Positions 32,496-39,286 of a DNA stretch of 51,587 nt are shown here, one piece after another. The notes beneath the pieces were generated by a model. That model had not been told where the DNA came from. It made no database searches and saw nothing but the letters and a program-made list of their open reading frames with translations. Positions within the stretch are counted from its first letter, which is position 1, and each line of letters starts with the position of its first letter. The position numbers and the translations under genes were made by a program. Source of the stretch: Rhodanobacter sp. 67-28 (GTDB taxonomy: Bacteria; Pseudomonadota; Gammaproteobacteria; Xanthomonadales; Rhodanobacteraceae); the NCBI GenBank assembly GCA_001898415.1, contig MKTU01000041.1, forward strand, positions 101,994 through 153,580, written 5' to 3'.

Positions 32496-33071
32496 TCAGC
32501 GGGCATCGGCCGGTGCCGTGGCACGCTGGTAGCGCGAGGCCATCACCACCCGCATGAAGTCATCCAGCAGCGCGCGCCGCGTGGGGTCGCCGTCATCGAA
32601 GGCCATCGACCAGCTATAGCGGATGCCGCTGGCCTGGCCCGGGTCGCAGAACACCAGCACGTCGTCCACGTGGTCGCTGCCTTCGTAGACGCTGGCCTCG
32701 CAGGACATGTGCGGATGGCGCACGGCGAAGCTGGCGGCCTTGCCGGCGGGGTCGAGCTGGAGATAGCGCGTGCGGTCGGCCTGCACCTCGGCGGCCAGGC
32801 TGCTCAGCACGCGCGGCCACACGTTCAGCACCATCACCCGCTGCGGCTTGCCGCTCCACTCGCCCTGGTACAGCACCGCGTTGACGCCGATCGCCTGGGC
32901 GTAGGTGCAACAGTCGCGCGTCCAGCCCGGCGGCGATGCCACCGCGATCGTCCAGGCCGGCGCGTTGCCGTCGCGGGCGCCGCGGGCCAGCACGTCGTCG
33001 TCGGTACCGGTCGCCCAGGTCAGCGCCGCGCAGAACAACAGCGCCAGCGCCACGCACAGACGCGCGCTCAC
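32496..33071 (-). CDS. Secreted protein of unknown function between response regulator and kinase
   Basis: 191 residues starting at a GTG (33071) that overlaps the regulator stop (GTGA). A signal peptide is clear (VALALLFCAALTWATG). The mature part has no motif I recognise; DCCTYAQAIGVNAVLYQGEW and CEASVYEGSDHVDDVLVFCD give four cysteines that could pair in the periplasm, and it ends MRVVMASRYQRATAPADAR. Tight coupling in a regulator-unknown-kinase operon suggests that it is an accessory sensor or ligand-binding partner of the kinase's periplasmic domain. That is inference; only export and coupling are seen. Confidence 0.8.
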   Translation of the reverse strand: MSARLCVALALLFCAALTWATGTDDDVLARGARDGNAPAWTIAVASPPGWTRDCCTYAQAIGVNAVLYQGEWSGKPQRVMVLNVWPRVLSSLAAEVQADRTRYLQLDPAGKAASFAVRHPHMSCEASVYEGSDHVDDVLVFCDPGQASGIRYSWSMAFDDGDPTRRALLDDFMRVVMASRYQRATAPADAR

Positions 33072-33757
33072 GGTTTCCACCGGTAGCCCACGCCATGCAC
33101 CGTCTCGATCGCGTCGAACTCGGGCGCCACCGCCACGAACTTCTTGCGGATGCGCTTGATGTGCGAGGTGATGGTGGCGTCGTCCACCACCAGCTCCGCC
33201 TCGCGCATCAGCTGGTCGCGGTTCTTCACGTGGCCGGGGAAGCGCACCAGCGTGTGCACCATCCAGAACTCGGTGACGGTGAGCGGGATTTCCGCGCCGT
33301 TCCAGGTGATGCGCATGCGCTCGGATTCCAGCTTCAGCGGGCCGTGCTCGAGCACCGTCTCGCTGGAGGCGGGCGCCTTCAGCGACTCGATCCGGCGGAA
33401 CAGCGCGGCAATGCGCGCGGCCAGCTGGTGCAGGCTGGTGTCCTTGCTGAGGTAGTCGTCCGCGCCCAGCCGCAAGCCGGAGATCACGTCGAAATCCGAA
33501 TCGCGCGCGGTGAGGAAGATCAGCGGCAGCGTCGACGATTTCGCGCGCAGTTCGCGGCACAGGTCGAAGCCGCCCTCCGGTTCGTCGCCCAGGCCGATGT
33601 CGATGATGACCAGCTCGGGCAACTTCATCGCGAACGCGCTGGACGCTTCCTGGCGCGAACCGTAGCCGCGCGCGTCGTAGCCGAAACGGTTCAGCGCCTC
33701 GACGTAGTTGGCGCGGATCAGCGGTTCGTCCTCGACGATGGCAATGCTGCGGCCCAT
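33068..33757 (-). CDS. OmpR/PhoB-class response regulator resembling the dedicated sortase system regulator PdsR
   Basis: 229 residues. Receiver domain 1-120 with acidic pocket (IVEDEP), phospho-acceptor D53 in VIIDIGLGD, and K105 in DYLSKD; C-terminal winged helix with LTVTEFWMVHTLVRFPGHVK and TITSHIKRIRKKF, ending HGVGYRWKP. 'IIDIGLGDEPEGGFDLCREL' and 'FLTARDSDFDVISGLRLGAD' are, from memory, hallmarks of the family TIGR03787 attached to dedicated sortases. The ATG at 33757 has AAGGAG at proper spacing. First gene of the operon, with the secreted unknown and the kinase behind it; the facing strand carries small ORFs from 33934. Confidence 0.9.
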   Translation of the reverse strand: MGRSIAIVEDEPLIRANYVEALNRFGYDARGYGSRQEASSAFAMKLPELVIIDIGLGDEPEGGFDLCRELRAKSSTLPLIFLTARDSDFDVISGLRLGADDYLSKDTSLHQLAARIAALFRRIESLKAPASSETVLEHGPLKLESERMRITWNGAEIPLTVTEFWMVHTLVRFPGHVKNRDQLMREAELVVDDATITSHIKRIRKKFVAVAPEFDAIETVHGVGYRWKP

Positions 33758-33933
33758 GGCGCACTCCTTGGATGATGGCTGCAGCGTGCTATGCGCGCCG
33801 CGCGGGCGCAAGCGGTCGCAGCGCGCTGCCAGCGATTTGCCACAAGCCGGCGGCAAATCGCCCGGCAGCGGCCGGCGCACGCGCCGCGACGGAGGCTTTG
33901 ATGTGATCCACGCACTCCATCACGAGGTCACTC

Positions 33934-34050
33934 ATGGACACCCGCCGCAACGAACACGACCCCCGCGCCGAACTGCACGGCTTCGAGCCGCTGCGCACCG
34001 GCTTGGCGCTGGGCGCCCTGCTGCTGGGCCTGTTGGTCGGCTTCTTCTGA
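33934..34050 (+). CDS. Small single-pass membrane protein (38 residues)
   Basis: Short ORF with a charged N-terminal half (MDTRRNEHDPRAELHGF) and one hydrophobic helix (GLALGALLLGLLVGFF). An AGG-containing ribosome site precedes the ATG. Twelve bases after its stop comes the next small ORF, which has a strong Shine-Dalgarno, and a terminator closes the unit, so a real small transcript is likely. Divergent from the response regulator gene. Function unknown. Confidence 0.6.
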   Translation: MDTRRNEHDPRAELHGFEPLRTGLALGALLLGLLVGFF

Positions 34051-34062
34051 AGGAGGCGCGCC

Positions 34063-34188
34063 ATGTCCCGTCATCTGTCCAGACTCGATCCGTTTGCCGT
34101 GGTGGAAGTCGTCCGCGCACCCGGCGCGAAAGGAATCGCGCCGGGTGCGGCCCGGGACGACACCGATCCCGACTGGCAACCGCTGTAA
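34063..34188 (+). CDS. Small ORF of 41 residues, function unknown
   Basis: Begins MSRHLSRLDPFAVVEVVRAP and ends DTDPDWQPL; soluble, no membrane segment. It has a perfect AGGAGG six bases before the ATG, and a perfect intrinsic terminator starts 28 bases after the stop. Same transcription unit as the 38-residue ORF. Confidence 0.6.
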   Translation: MSRHLSRLDPFAVVEVVRAPGAKGIAPGAARDDTDPDWQPL

Positions 34189-34215
34189 CCGTGGTCCTCC
34201 CCCTGGTGGTTGCTT

Positions 34216-34241
34216 GCCCCTCGCTTGCGAGGGGCATTTTT
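34216..34241 (+). terminator. Rho-independent terminator after the two small ORFs
   Basis: Perfect 9-bp stem, GCCCCTCGC with GCGAGGGGC around TT, then A and five T residues. It ends the small-ORF transcript that starts opposite the response regulator gene. Confidence 0.92.
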
Positions 34242-34362
34242 CGTGCGCGTGCTGCCCGCCCTTTGCCACGACTGGCCCGAACGCCGCCGCCGGCGCGGCT
34301 CCCGCGCGACCTTCACGCGTGCGGCAATGCCATCGTGGCTCGGGCCACAGGAGGACACCGAC

Positions 34363-34551
34363 ATGCATGCAGCAATACGGCTTTCGCGCACATGGCGTCA
34401 CTGGTTGATGGTCGGCAGTCTGATGCTGGCCGCCGGACTGGGCCTCGATGCGGTGTGGCTGCACGCCCGGGTCGCGCTGGCGCAATGGCTGAACATGCGC
34501 GCGCAGGCTCGATCCAGCCGGCTGCGGCCGCGATCCGCACAGCGAACCTGA
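34363..34551 (+). CDS. 62-residue membrane ORF resembling the N-terminus of a class GN sortase (possible remnant)
   Basis: Encodes one hydrophobic helix followed by DAVWLHARVALAQWLNMRAQ. The pattern G-x(n)-W(I/L)xxKxxxAQxL right after an N-terminal helix is how class GN (dedicated) sortases begin. The body of a sortase, with its TLTTC-like catalytic cysteine, is absent in all frames up to rpe; the ORF ends in a basic stretch, SRLRPRSAQRT. AGGAGG lies nine bases before the ATG, so translation is likely to persist. The neighbouring PdsR/PdsS-like genes make a decayed sortase plausible. A genuine small membrane protein is the alternative. Confidence 0.5.
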   Translation: MHAAIRLSRTWRHWLMVGSLMLAAGLGLDAVWLHARVALAQWLNMRAQARSSRLRPRSAQRT

Positions 34552-34862
34552 ACGACACAGTTGGCAAATTGAGCCTCGCCGCGGGAACCAATCGGCAGGT
34601 ACCGGGTCGGACCTGATGATTGGCGTGCGTTCCTCTTTGCCGTGGAACCTGCCGGTGCGAGGTTTGCGAGCTCCCTGGCGGACTTTCGCGCCGGCACGCG
34701 CCAATCCATGGTGTTTTCCCCCTTGCGTCCCCGACGACGTTTATCCCGGTGCCTCCCTCCTGGCGCCGGGATTTTTTCTTTGTGCCGTCTGGCCAGGCGA
34801 TCGCCTTGCGCATGGCGGCGGGCATCCTCAACCGATCGCCTTGCGCATGGCGGCGGGCATCC
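34552..34862. other. Gene-free stretch between the small membrane ORF and rpe
   Basis: No convincing coding sequence on either strand. It contains an intrinsic terminator (34743-34777) and two extra copies of the rpe 3' end (34798-34862). It could be where the rest of a sortase gene was lost, but no homologous debris could be read. Confidence 0.6.
34743..34777 (+). terminator. Rho-independent terminator downstream of the small membrane ORF
   Basis: Stem ATCCCGGTGCC with GGCGCCGGGAT (one G-T wobble), an 8-base loop and a run of six T residues. It stops plus-strand transcription before rpe, which is on the opposite strand. Confidence 0.9.
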
Positions 34863-34890
34863 TCACCCGATCGCCTTGCGCATGGCGGCG
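34798..34890. repeat. 35-bp tandem repeat derived from the 3' end of rpe
   Basis: Unit 1 is at 34798-34832 and unit 2 at 34833-34867, differing by one base; the third copy, at 34868-34890, is truncated and is the coding 3' end of rpe (AAMRKAIG). The first two lie past the rpe stop, so the gene's last codons have been copied outwards in tandem. Confidence 0.92.
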
Positions 34891-35531
34891 ATCTCGGCCG
34901 GGTAATCCTTCGCATGGAAGATCGCCGAGCCGGCCACGAAGGTGTCGGCGCCGGCGGCGGCGATCGCGCCGATGTTGTCGGCGGTGACGCCGCCGTCGAC
35001 TTCCAGCCGGATCGCCCGGCCGCTGGCTTCGATCCGCTCACGCGCCTGGCGCAGCTTCTCCAGCGTGCCAGGGATGAACTTCTGCCCGCCGAAACCGGGG
35101 TTCACCGACATGATGAGGATCATGTCCAGCTTGTCCATCACGTAATCGAGATGGTCCAGCGGCGTGGCCGGGTTGAACACCAGCCCGGCCTGGCAGCCGG
35201 ATTCCCGGATCAGCCCCAGCGTGCGGTCGACATGCTCGCTCGCTTCCGGATGGAAGCTGATCAGGCTGGCGCCGGCCTTGGCGAAATCCGGCACGATGCG
35301 ATCGACCGGCTTGACCATCAGGTGCACGTCGATCGGCGCCGTGATGCCGTACTTGCGCAACGAGGCGAGCACCATCGGCCCGATCGTGAGGTTCGGCACG
35401 TAGTGGTTGTCCATCACGTCGAAATGCACCCAGTCCGCCCCCGCGGCGAGCGCCGCGGCGGTGTCCTCGCCCAGCCGGGCGAAATCGGCAGCGAGGATGG
35501 ACGGGGCGATGATGGCGCTTTGCTTGCTCAT
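34863..35531 (-). CDS. rpe: Ribulose-phosphate 3-epimerase
   Basis: 222-residue TIM-barrel enzyme of the pentose phosphate pathway, interconverting ribulose-5-phosphate and xylulose-5-phosphate. Motifs are complete: [33 protein letters not shown] (metal ligands), [28 protein letters not shown] [14 protein letters not shown], and LEVDGGV. Length is normal. The ATG at 35531 has no recognisable Shine-Dalgarno, because the preceding bases are a heptanucleotide tandem array; its stop region is part of a 35-bp tandem repeat. Same orientation as trpE, which is often its close neighbour in pseudomonads and relatives. Confidence 0.96.
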   Translation of the reverse strand: MSKQSAIIAPSILAADFARLGEDTAAALAAGADWVHFDVMDNHYVPNLTIGPMVLASLRKYGITAPIDVHLMVKPVDRIVPDFAKAGASLISFHPEASEHVDRTLGLIRESGCQAGLVFNPATPLDHLDYVMDKLDMILIMSVNPGFGGQKFIPGTLEKLRQARERIEASGRAIRLEVDGGVTADNIGAIAAAGADTFVAGSAIFHAKDYPAEIAAMRKAIG

Positions 35532-35536
35532 AAGCC

Positions 35537-35583
35537 GGGAATCGGGAATCGGGAATCGGGAATCGGGAATCGGGAATCGGGAA
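35537..35583. repeat. Heptanucleotide tandem array (GGGAATC)x6 in the rpe leader
   Basis: Six perfect GGGAATC units (35537-35578) plus a partial seventh, beginning 5 bases from the rpe start codon and occupying its 5' leader. A related series of ATTCCCC-type units lies at 35631-35660, near the djlA stop. Copy number is likely to vary by slippage. Confidence 0.95.
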
Positions 35584-35665
35584 GATTATGAAGCCTGACG
35601 CGGCAAATGCCACCGCAAAGCCGCTTCTGCCATTCCCCATTCCCTATTCCCCATTCCCGGCCCCA

Positions 35666-36478
35666 TCATTTGAATCCCCGTGCTTCCTTGATGCGGTCGT
35701 AAGCGGCATTGATCTCGCTGGCGCGCGACTCGGCGCGCTTGCGCATGTCTTCGGGCAGGTCGCCGAGGCGGTCGGGGTGGTGCTCGGAGATCAGCTTGCG
35801 GTAGGCGCGCTTGATGGCGCGCTCGTCGGCGTTGCGGTCGATGCCCAGCACGGCATAGGGATCGGGCCCTTGCGGCGTGCGTTGCGGCGGCACGTAGCCG
35901 CCGCCATTGCCGTACTGCTGGCGGCCGCCGCGCGGGCCGCCCGCGCCCTGGTTCCAGGCGTAGCCCTTCATCGCCATCAGCGCCATCAGCTCCATGTCGC
36001 TGACGCGCAGCGCGAAGGCGAGCTGGCGCAGGATCGACATCTTCTCCGGCCCCGGGTTGCCCTCGGACAGTACCGTCTCGATCACCACGTCCAGCACCGG
36101 GAACGCGTGGTCGCGGCGCAGGCCGACCCAGCTGCGCAGCTCGGCGATGGTGCGGGTGACGTCGAACTCAGGCTGCTTGCCCGCATTGAAGCTGGCCACG
36201 GCCTGCGCGCGCTGCTCGGCGGTCAGGCCCATGCGCGTCATCAGCCGCTCGGCCACCGCGATCTCGGCCTCGGACACGCGACCGTCGGACTTGGCCACCG
36301 CGCCAAGCAGGGTGAACAGCGGGCCGACGAAACCGCCGGCCTCGGGCGTGGCCTGGCGGCGCTGGCTGTGGCGCAGGTTGTCGAAGATGAAACCGAGCAC
36401 CGCGCCCACCACCGCGCCCGGCATGTGGCCGACCAGCAGGCCGAAGATGCCGAACCAGATCGTGTAGGTGAAACTCAT
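35666..36478 (-). CDS. djlA: DnaJ-like membrane co-chaperone DjlA
   Basis: 270 residues, as in E. coli DjlA. An N-terminal glycine-rich membrane helix (IWFGIFGLLVGHMPGAVVG, then AVLGFIFD), a TerB-like helical domain (about 50-170: FVGPLFTLLGAVAKSDGRVS), a Gly/Gln-rich linker, and a C-terminal J domain (DPYAVLGIDRNADERAIKRA) with the HPD tripeptide in SEHHPDRLG, ending EARGFK. It stimulates the ATPase of DnaK at the inner membrane. Its start overlaps the cytochrome gene stop (ATGA), so it is second in a two-gene operon. Confidence 0.95.
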   Translation of the reverse strand: MSFTYTIWFGIFGLLVGHMPGAVVGAVLGFIFDNLRHSQRRQATPEAGGFVGPLFTLLGAVAKSDGRVSEAEIAVAERLMTRMGLTAEQRAQAVASFNAGKQPEFDVTRTIAELRSWVGLRRDHAFPVLDVVIETVLSEGNPGPEKMSILRQLAFALRVSDMELMALMAMKGYAWNQGAGGPRGGRQQYGNGGGYVPPQRTPQGPDPYAVLGIDRNADERAIKRAYRKLISEHHPDRLGDLPEDMRKRAESRASEINAAYDRIKEARGFK

Positions 36479-36789
36479 GGCTGCACCTGCGCCGGCGCGG
36501 CTGCCTGCGCGCTGTACCAGCGTGCCAGCGCATCGAGCTCGGCGGCGTTCAGCGGGCCGATCGCCGCGCGCATCACCGGCACGTCGCGGCGGCCGTCGCG
36601 GTACTGCTTGAGCGCATCGCGCAGATAATCCAGCCGCTGCCCGGCCAGGTTCGGCACGCCGGGCACGTGCGCCTGCCCGGTCTCGCCGTGGCAGGCCGCG
36701 CAGAGGCCGAGCCGGCCGGGCCGGGAGGCAGATTGGGCAAGGCTGGGCGAGGCGGCCAGGCAAAGCGCCGCGATCAGGAATATTCGCAT
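36475..36789 (-). CDS. Small periplasmic c-type cytochrome
   Basis: 104 residues with a signal peptide (IFLIAALCLAASPSLAQ), one haem-binding CxxCH (GLCAACHGETG) and the distal methionine probably in DVPVMRAAIGPL. The sequence 'VPNLAGQRLDYLRDALKQYR' is typical of class I cytochrome c4/c553-like domains; only one haem domain is present. The ATG at 36789 was chosen; an in-frame GTG at 36798 is possible. Probably an electron carrier to a terminal oxidase. Translationally coupled to djlA. Confidence 0.88.
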   Translation of the reverse strand: MRIFLIAALCLAASPSLAQSASRPGRLGLCAACHGETGQAHVPGVPNLAGQRLDYLRDALKQYRDGRRDVPVMRAAIGPLNAAELDALARWYSAQAAAPAQVQP

Positions 36790-36877
36790 CGGCAACACAT
36801 GGGGCCAAAGGATGCCAATTCTAGCAGTGCGCCCGATCGGCCCGGCGGCACGCTCCCTGCGCCGTGCCGGCAGTCGC

Positions 36878-36883
36878 TACAAT
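36878..36883 (+). promoter_or_regulatory. Candidate -10 element of purC
   Basis: TACAAT, 29 bases before the preferred purC start codon; no good -35 hexamer at 17 bases. It argues against the earlier in-frame GTG at 36864, which would lie upstream of the transcript. Confidence 0.5.
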
Positions 36884-36911
36884 AGACATTTGCCGCCTCG
36901 TGGAACCCGCC

Positions 36912-37808
36912 GTGCCCACCACCCTGCCCCAATCGAACCTGCCTGGCCTCGAGCTGATCCATCGCGGCAAGGTGCGCGATGTCTACGCGCTGGATGATCA
37001 GCGGCTGCTGATGGTGGCCACCGACCGGTTGTCGGCGTTCGACGTGGTGATGCCCAACCCGATCCCGGGCAAGGGCGAGATGCTCACCCAGATCTCCAAC
37101 TTCTGGTTCGGCAAGACCGCGCACCTGGTACCGAACCACCTGCTCGACGTACCGCTGGCCGAGGTGCTGCCGCCCGGCACCGACCTCAAGCTGTACGAGA
37201 AGCGCGCGGTGGTGGTGCGGCGGCTGAAACCGGTGCCGGTGGAATGCATCGCGCGCGGCTACCTGATCGGCTCGGGCTGGAAGGATTACCAGGCCAGCGG
37301 TGCGCTGTGCGGCATCGCGCTGCCGACCGGCCTGAAGCAGGCGCAGCAGTTGCCCGAACCGATCTTCACGCCCTCGACCAAGGCGGCGGTGGGCGACCAC
37401 GACCAGAACGTCAGCTTTGACGCCGTGGTGGACGCGGTCGGCGCCGACCTCGCCGGGCAGGTGCGCGACGCCACGCTGGCGATCTACCGCTGGGCCGCCG
37501 CCTATGCGGCCGAGCGCGGCATCATCATCGCCGACACCAAGTTCGAGTTCGGCACCGATGCGAGCGGCAAGCTCTACGTGATGGACGAGATGCTCACCCC
37601 GGATTCCTCCCGCTTCTGGCCGGCCGACGAATACCGCACCGGCATCAGCCCGCCCAGCTACGACAAGCAGTTCGTGCGCGACTGGCTGGAGACGCAGCAC
37701 TGGAACAAGACCGCACCCGGCCCGGTGATCCCGGACGAGGTGATCGCACGCACCGCGGCCAAGTATGCCGAGGCGCTGCACAAGCTGGCCGGCATCCGGC
37801 TCGACTGA
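36912..37808 (+). CDS. purC: Phosphoribosylaminoimidazole-succinocarboxamide synthase
   Basis: 298-residue SAICAR synthase, joining aspartate to CAIR in purine synthesis. Motifs: [13 protein letters not shown] (ATP loop), [83 protein letters not shown]. This long form with GYLIGSGW resembles the yeast/Xanthomonas type. The start is a GTG at 36912; GTG at 36900 is in frame and possible. It stands alone on the plus strand, followed by a DUF962 gene 23 bases later. Confidence 0.95.
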   Translation: MPTTLPQSNLPGLELIHRGKVRDVYALDDQRLLMVATDRLSAFDVVMPNPIPGKGEMLTQISNFWFGKTAHLVPNHLLDVPLAEVLPPGTDLKLYEKRAVVVRRLKPVPVECIARGYLIGSGWKDYQASGALCGIALPTGLKQAQQLPEPIFTPSTKAAVGDHDQNVSFDAVVDAVGADLAGQVRDATLAIYRWAAAYAAERGIIIADTKFEFGTDASGKLYVMDEMLTPDSSRFWPADEYRTGISPPSYDKQFVRDWLETQHWNKTAPGPVIPDEVIARTAAKYAEALHKLAGIRLD

Positions 37809-37831
37809 GGTTTCATCGAGGGGGAACGCTC

Positions 37832-38302
37832 ATGCGCACCATGCAGGACTGGCTCGACAGTTACAGCAGCGACCACCAGAACCCGACCAACCAGATGTTC
37901 CACTGGTTCTGCGTGCCGCCGATCGTGTGGTCGGTGATCGCGCTGCTGTGGGCGGCCCCGGTGCCGTTCACCGCGCTGCGCCCCGGTTCGTGGGCGGTGC
38001 TGGTGATGGTGCTGGCGTTCTACTGGTACTGGAAGCGCTCGCACCGGCTCGCGGCGGGCCTGCTGATCGCGTTCGCCGTGCTGGGCCTGTTCACCAACTT
38101 CCTGTACTGGCGGCTGGGCGCGCCGGCGCTGGCGTGGTGGGCGGTCGGCGTGTTCGTGGTGGCCTGGATCGGCCAGTTCATCGGCCACAAGTACGAAGGC
38201 CGCAAGCCCAGCTTCCTCACCGATCTGTCCTACCTGCTGGTCGGCCCGGCGTGGCTGATGGCCAAGCTCTATCGCAAACTGGGACTCCGCCAGATCACAT
38301 GA
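37832..38302 (+). CDS. DUF962/Mpo1-like membrane protein (putative 2-hydroxy fatty acid dioxygenase)
   Basis: 156 residues, four predicted membrane helices. Two conserved histidine segments of the family are present: SDHQNPTNQMFHWFCVPP near the N-terminus and GQFIGHKYEGRKPSFLTDLS near the C-terminus, the iron ligands in yeast Mpo1. Yeast Mpo1 shortens 2-hydroxy fatty acids by alpha-oxidation; bacterial members are mostly untested. AGGGGGAA precedes the ATG. Its stop overlaps the start of the next gene (ATGA). Confidence 0.9.
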   Translation: MRTMQDWLDSYSSDHQNPTNQMFHWFCVPPIVWSVIALLWAAPVPFTALRPGSWAVLVMVLAFYWYWKRSHRLAAGLLIAFAVLGLFTNFLYWRLGAPALAWWAVGVFVVAWIGQFIGHKYEGRKPSFLTDLSYLLVGPAWLMAKLYRKLGLRQIT

Positions 38303-38706
38303 ATACCGCACTTGCCGTGACCAGCACCCTGCTCTGGTGGGTGCTCTACAGCAGCATGGCGGCGCTGGTGTTCGCGCTGATCGGCTGGTCGGTGCTGCGC
38401 TGGACCGAGCGCTGCGCGGTGGTGTTCAACCGCGTCTACCTCGCCTGCCTGCTGTGGACGATGCTCGGACTGTTGCTGGTGTTCCTGGTGGCCGTCTGCG
38501 AAGGCGCGGTGCATCCACCCTACGGCGGCCTGCTGCACTCGGGCCTGCTGCGCGTCGCGCTGGTGCTGGACATGCTGCTCGGCGCGGTCCTGCTGTGGCG
38601 GCTGGTGCCGCGCATCGACGCCCGCCGCATCCGCCCCGGCAGCGCCTGCATGGCGGTGGCCGCGAGCATGGCGATCGGCTTCGGCGTGGCCACCACGCTG
38701 GTGTGA
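38299..38706 (+). CDS. Small polytopic membrane protein, unknown
   Basis: 135 residues with about four hydrophobic helices (LLWWVLYSSMAALVFALIGW; LACLLWTMLGLLLVFLVAV; LRVALVLDMLLGAVLLW; ACMAVAASMAIGFGVATTLV). No recognised motif. Translationally coupled to the DUF962 gene and likely in the same membrane-lipid context. Confidence 0.75.
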   Translation: MNTALAVTSTLLWWVLYSSMAALVFALIGWSVLRWTERCAVVFNRVYLACLLWTMLGLLLVFLVAVCEGAVHPPYGGLLHSGLLRVALVLDMLLGAVLLWRLVPRIDARRIRPGSACMAVAASMAIGFGVATTLV

Positions 38707-38755
38707 TCCTCGACCCATGGCGGAGGCGGCCGGCGCCCCCGCCATGCATCGAGGC

Positions 38756-39178
38756 TCAGTGCAGGCCGAACAGCGCCGCGCCAAACACCATCGCGAAGAT
38801 GAAACCGATGATCAGCGCCAGCACGATGCCGATCACCATGTTGACCAGCTCGACCACGCAGGCCTTGCCGAAGCCGATCTGGCTGCCGTCCGCGGCCAGC
38901 AACAGGTAGTTCACCACGACGGCACCGACGAGGAAGGTCACGATCAGCGACAGCACGCTGCTGTGCACCACCATGCCGAGGATCAGTGTCACCACGAACA
39001 CCCCGACATAGGTCAGCACCACGGCACCCAACGCACGCAGGTAGGACGGCATGAAACCGACCACCAGGCGAAAGGACACGGCCAGCACCAGCGCGCCAAG
39101 CGCGATGCCCACGACGATCATGATCAAGATGGCGAACAGGCCCATGCCGGCCAAGGCGGCAAACGTAGAAGTACCCAT
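38756..39178 (-). CDS. Small membrane protein with about four helices, unknown
   Basis: 140 residues, almost wholly hydrophobic, with glycine-rich helices (LFAILIMIVVGIALGALVLA; VLTYVGVFVVTLILGMVV; LIVTFLVGAVVVNYLLL; VNMVIGIVLALIIGFIFAMV). A short polar loop, AADGSQIGFGKACVVE, lies before the last helix. AGGGGA lies just before the ATG. Monocistronic between convergent neighbours; function unknown. Confidence 0.8.
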   Translation of the reverse strand: MGTSTFAALAGMGLFAILIMIVVGIALGALVLAVSFRLVVGFMPSYLRALGAVVLTYVGVFVVTLILGMVVHSSVLSLIVTFLVGAVVVNYLLLAADGSQIGFGKACVVELVNMVIGIVLALIIGFIFAMVFGAALFGLH

Positions 39179-39286
39179 AAAATCCCCTGGATTGCGATGG
39201 AAGGAAAACCGCCCGGTGGCATCCCCATGCCTGGCCGGGCGGCGGCTCCAGCCTAACCGATTCCCTGCGCGGCGGCAGCGCCGGAG

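Noticed and set aside
34620..35591. Plus-strand open frame through the intergenic terminator and opposite rpe
   Set aside because: It crosses an intrinsic terminator and a tandem repeat and lies antisense to a complete rpe; no sortase motif was found in it.
35537..35660. Possible CRISPR-like array at the GGGAATC units
   Set aside because: Units are seven bases, directly joined without spacers, and no cas genes are present; it is a simple tandem repeat.
36774..37781. Open frame of about 335 codons opposite purC
   Set aside because: purC motifs are complete on the plus strand; the antisense translation is an Arg/Gly/His-rich shadow.
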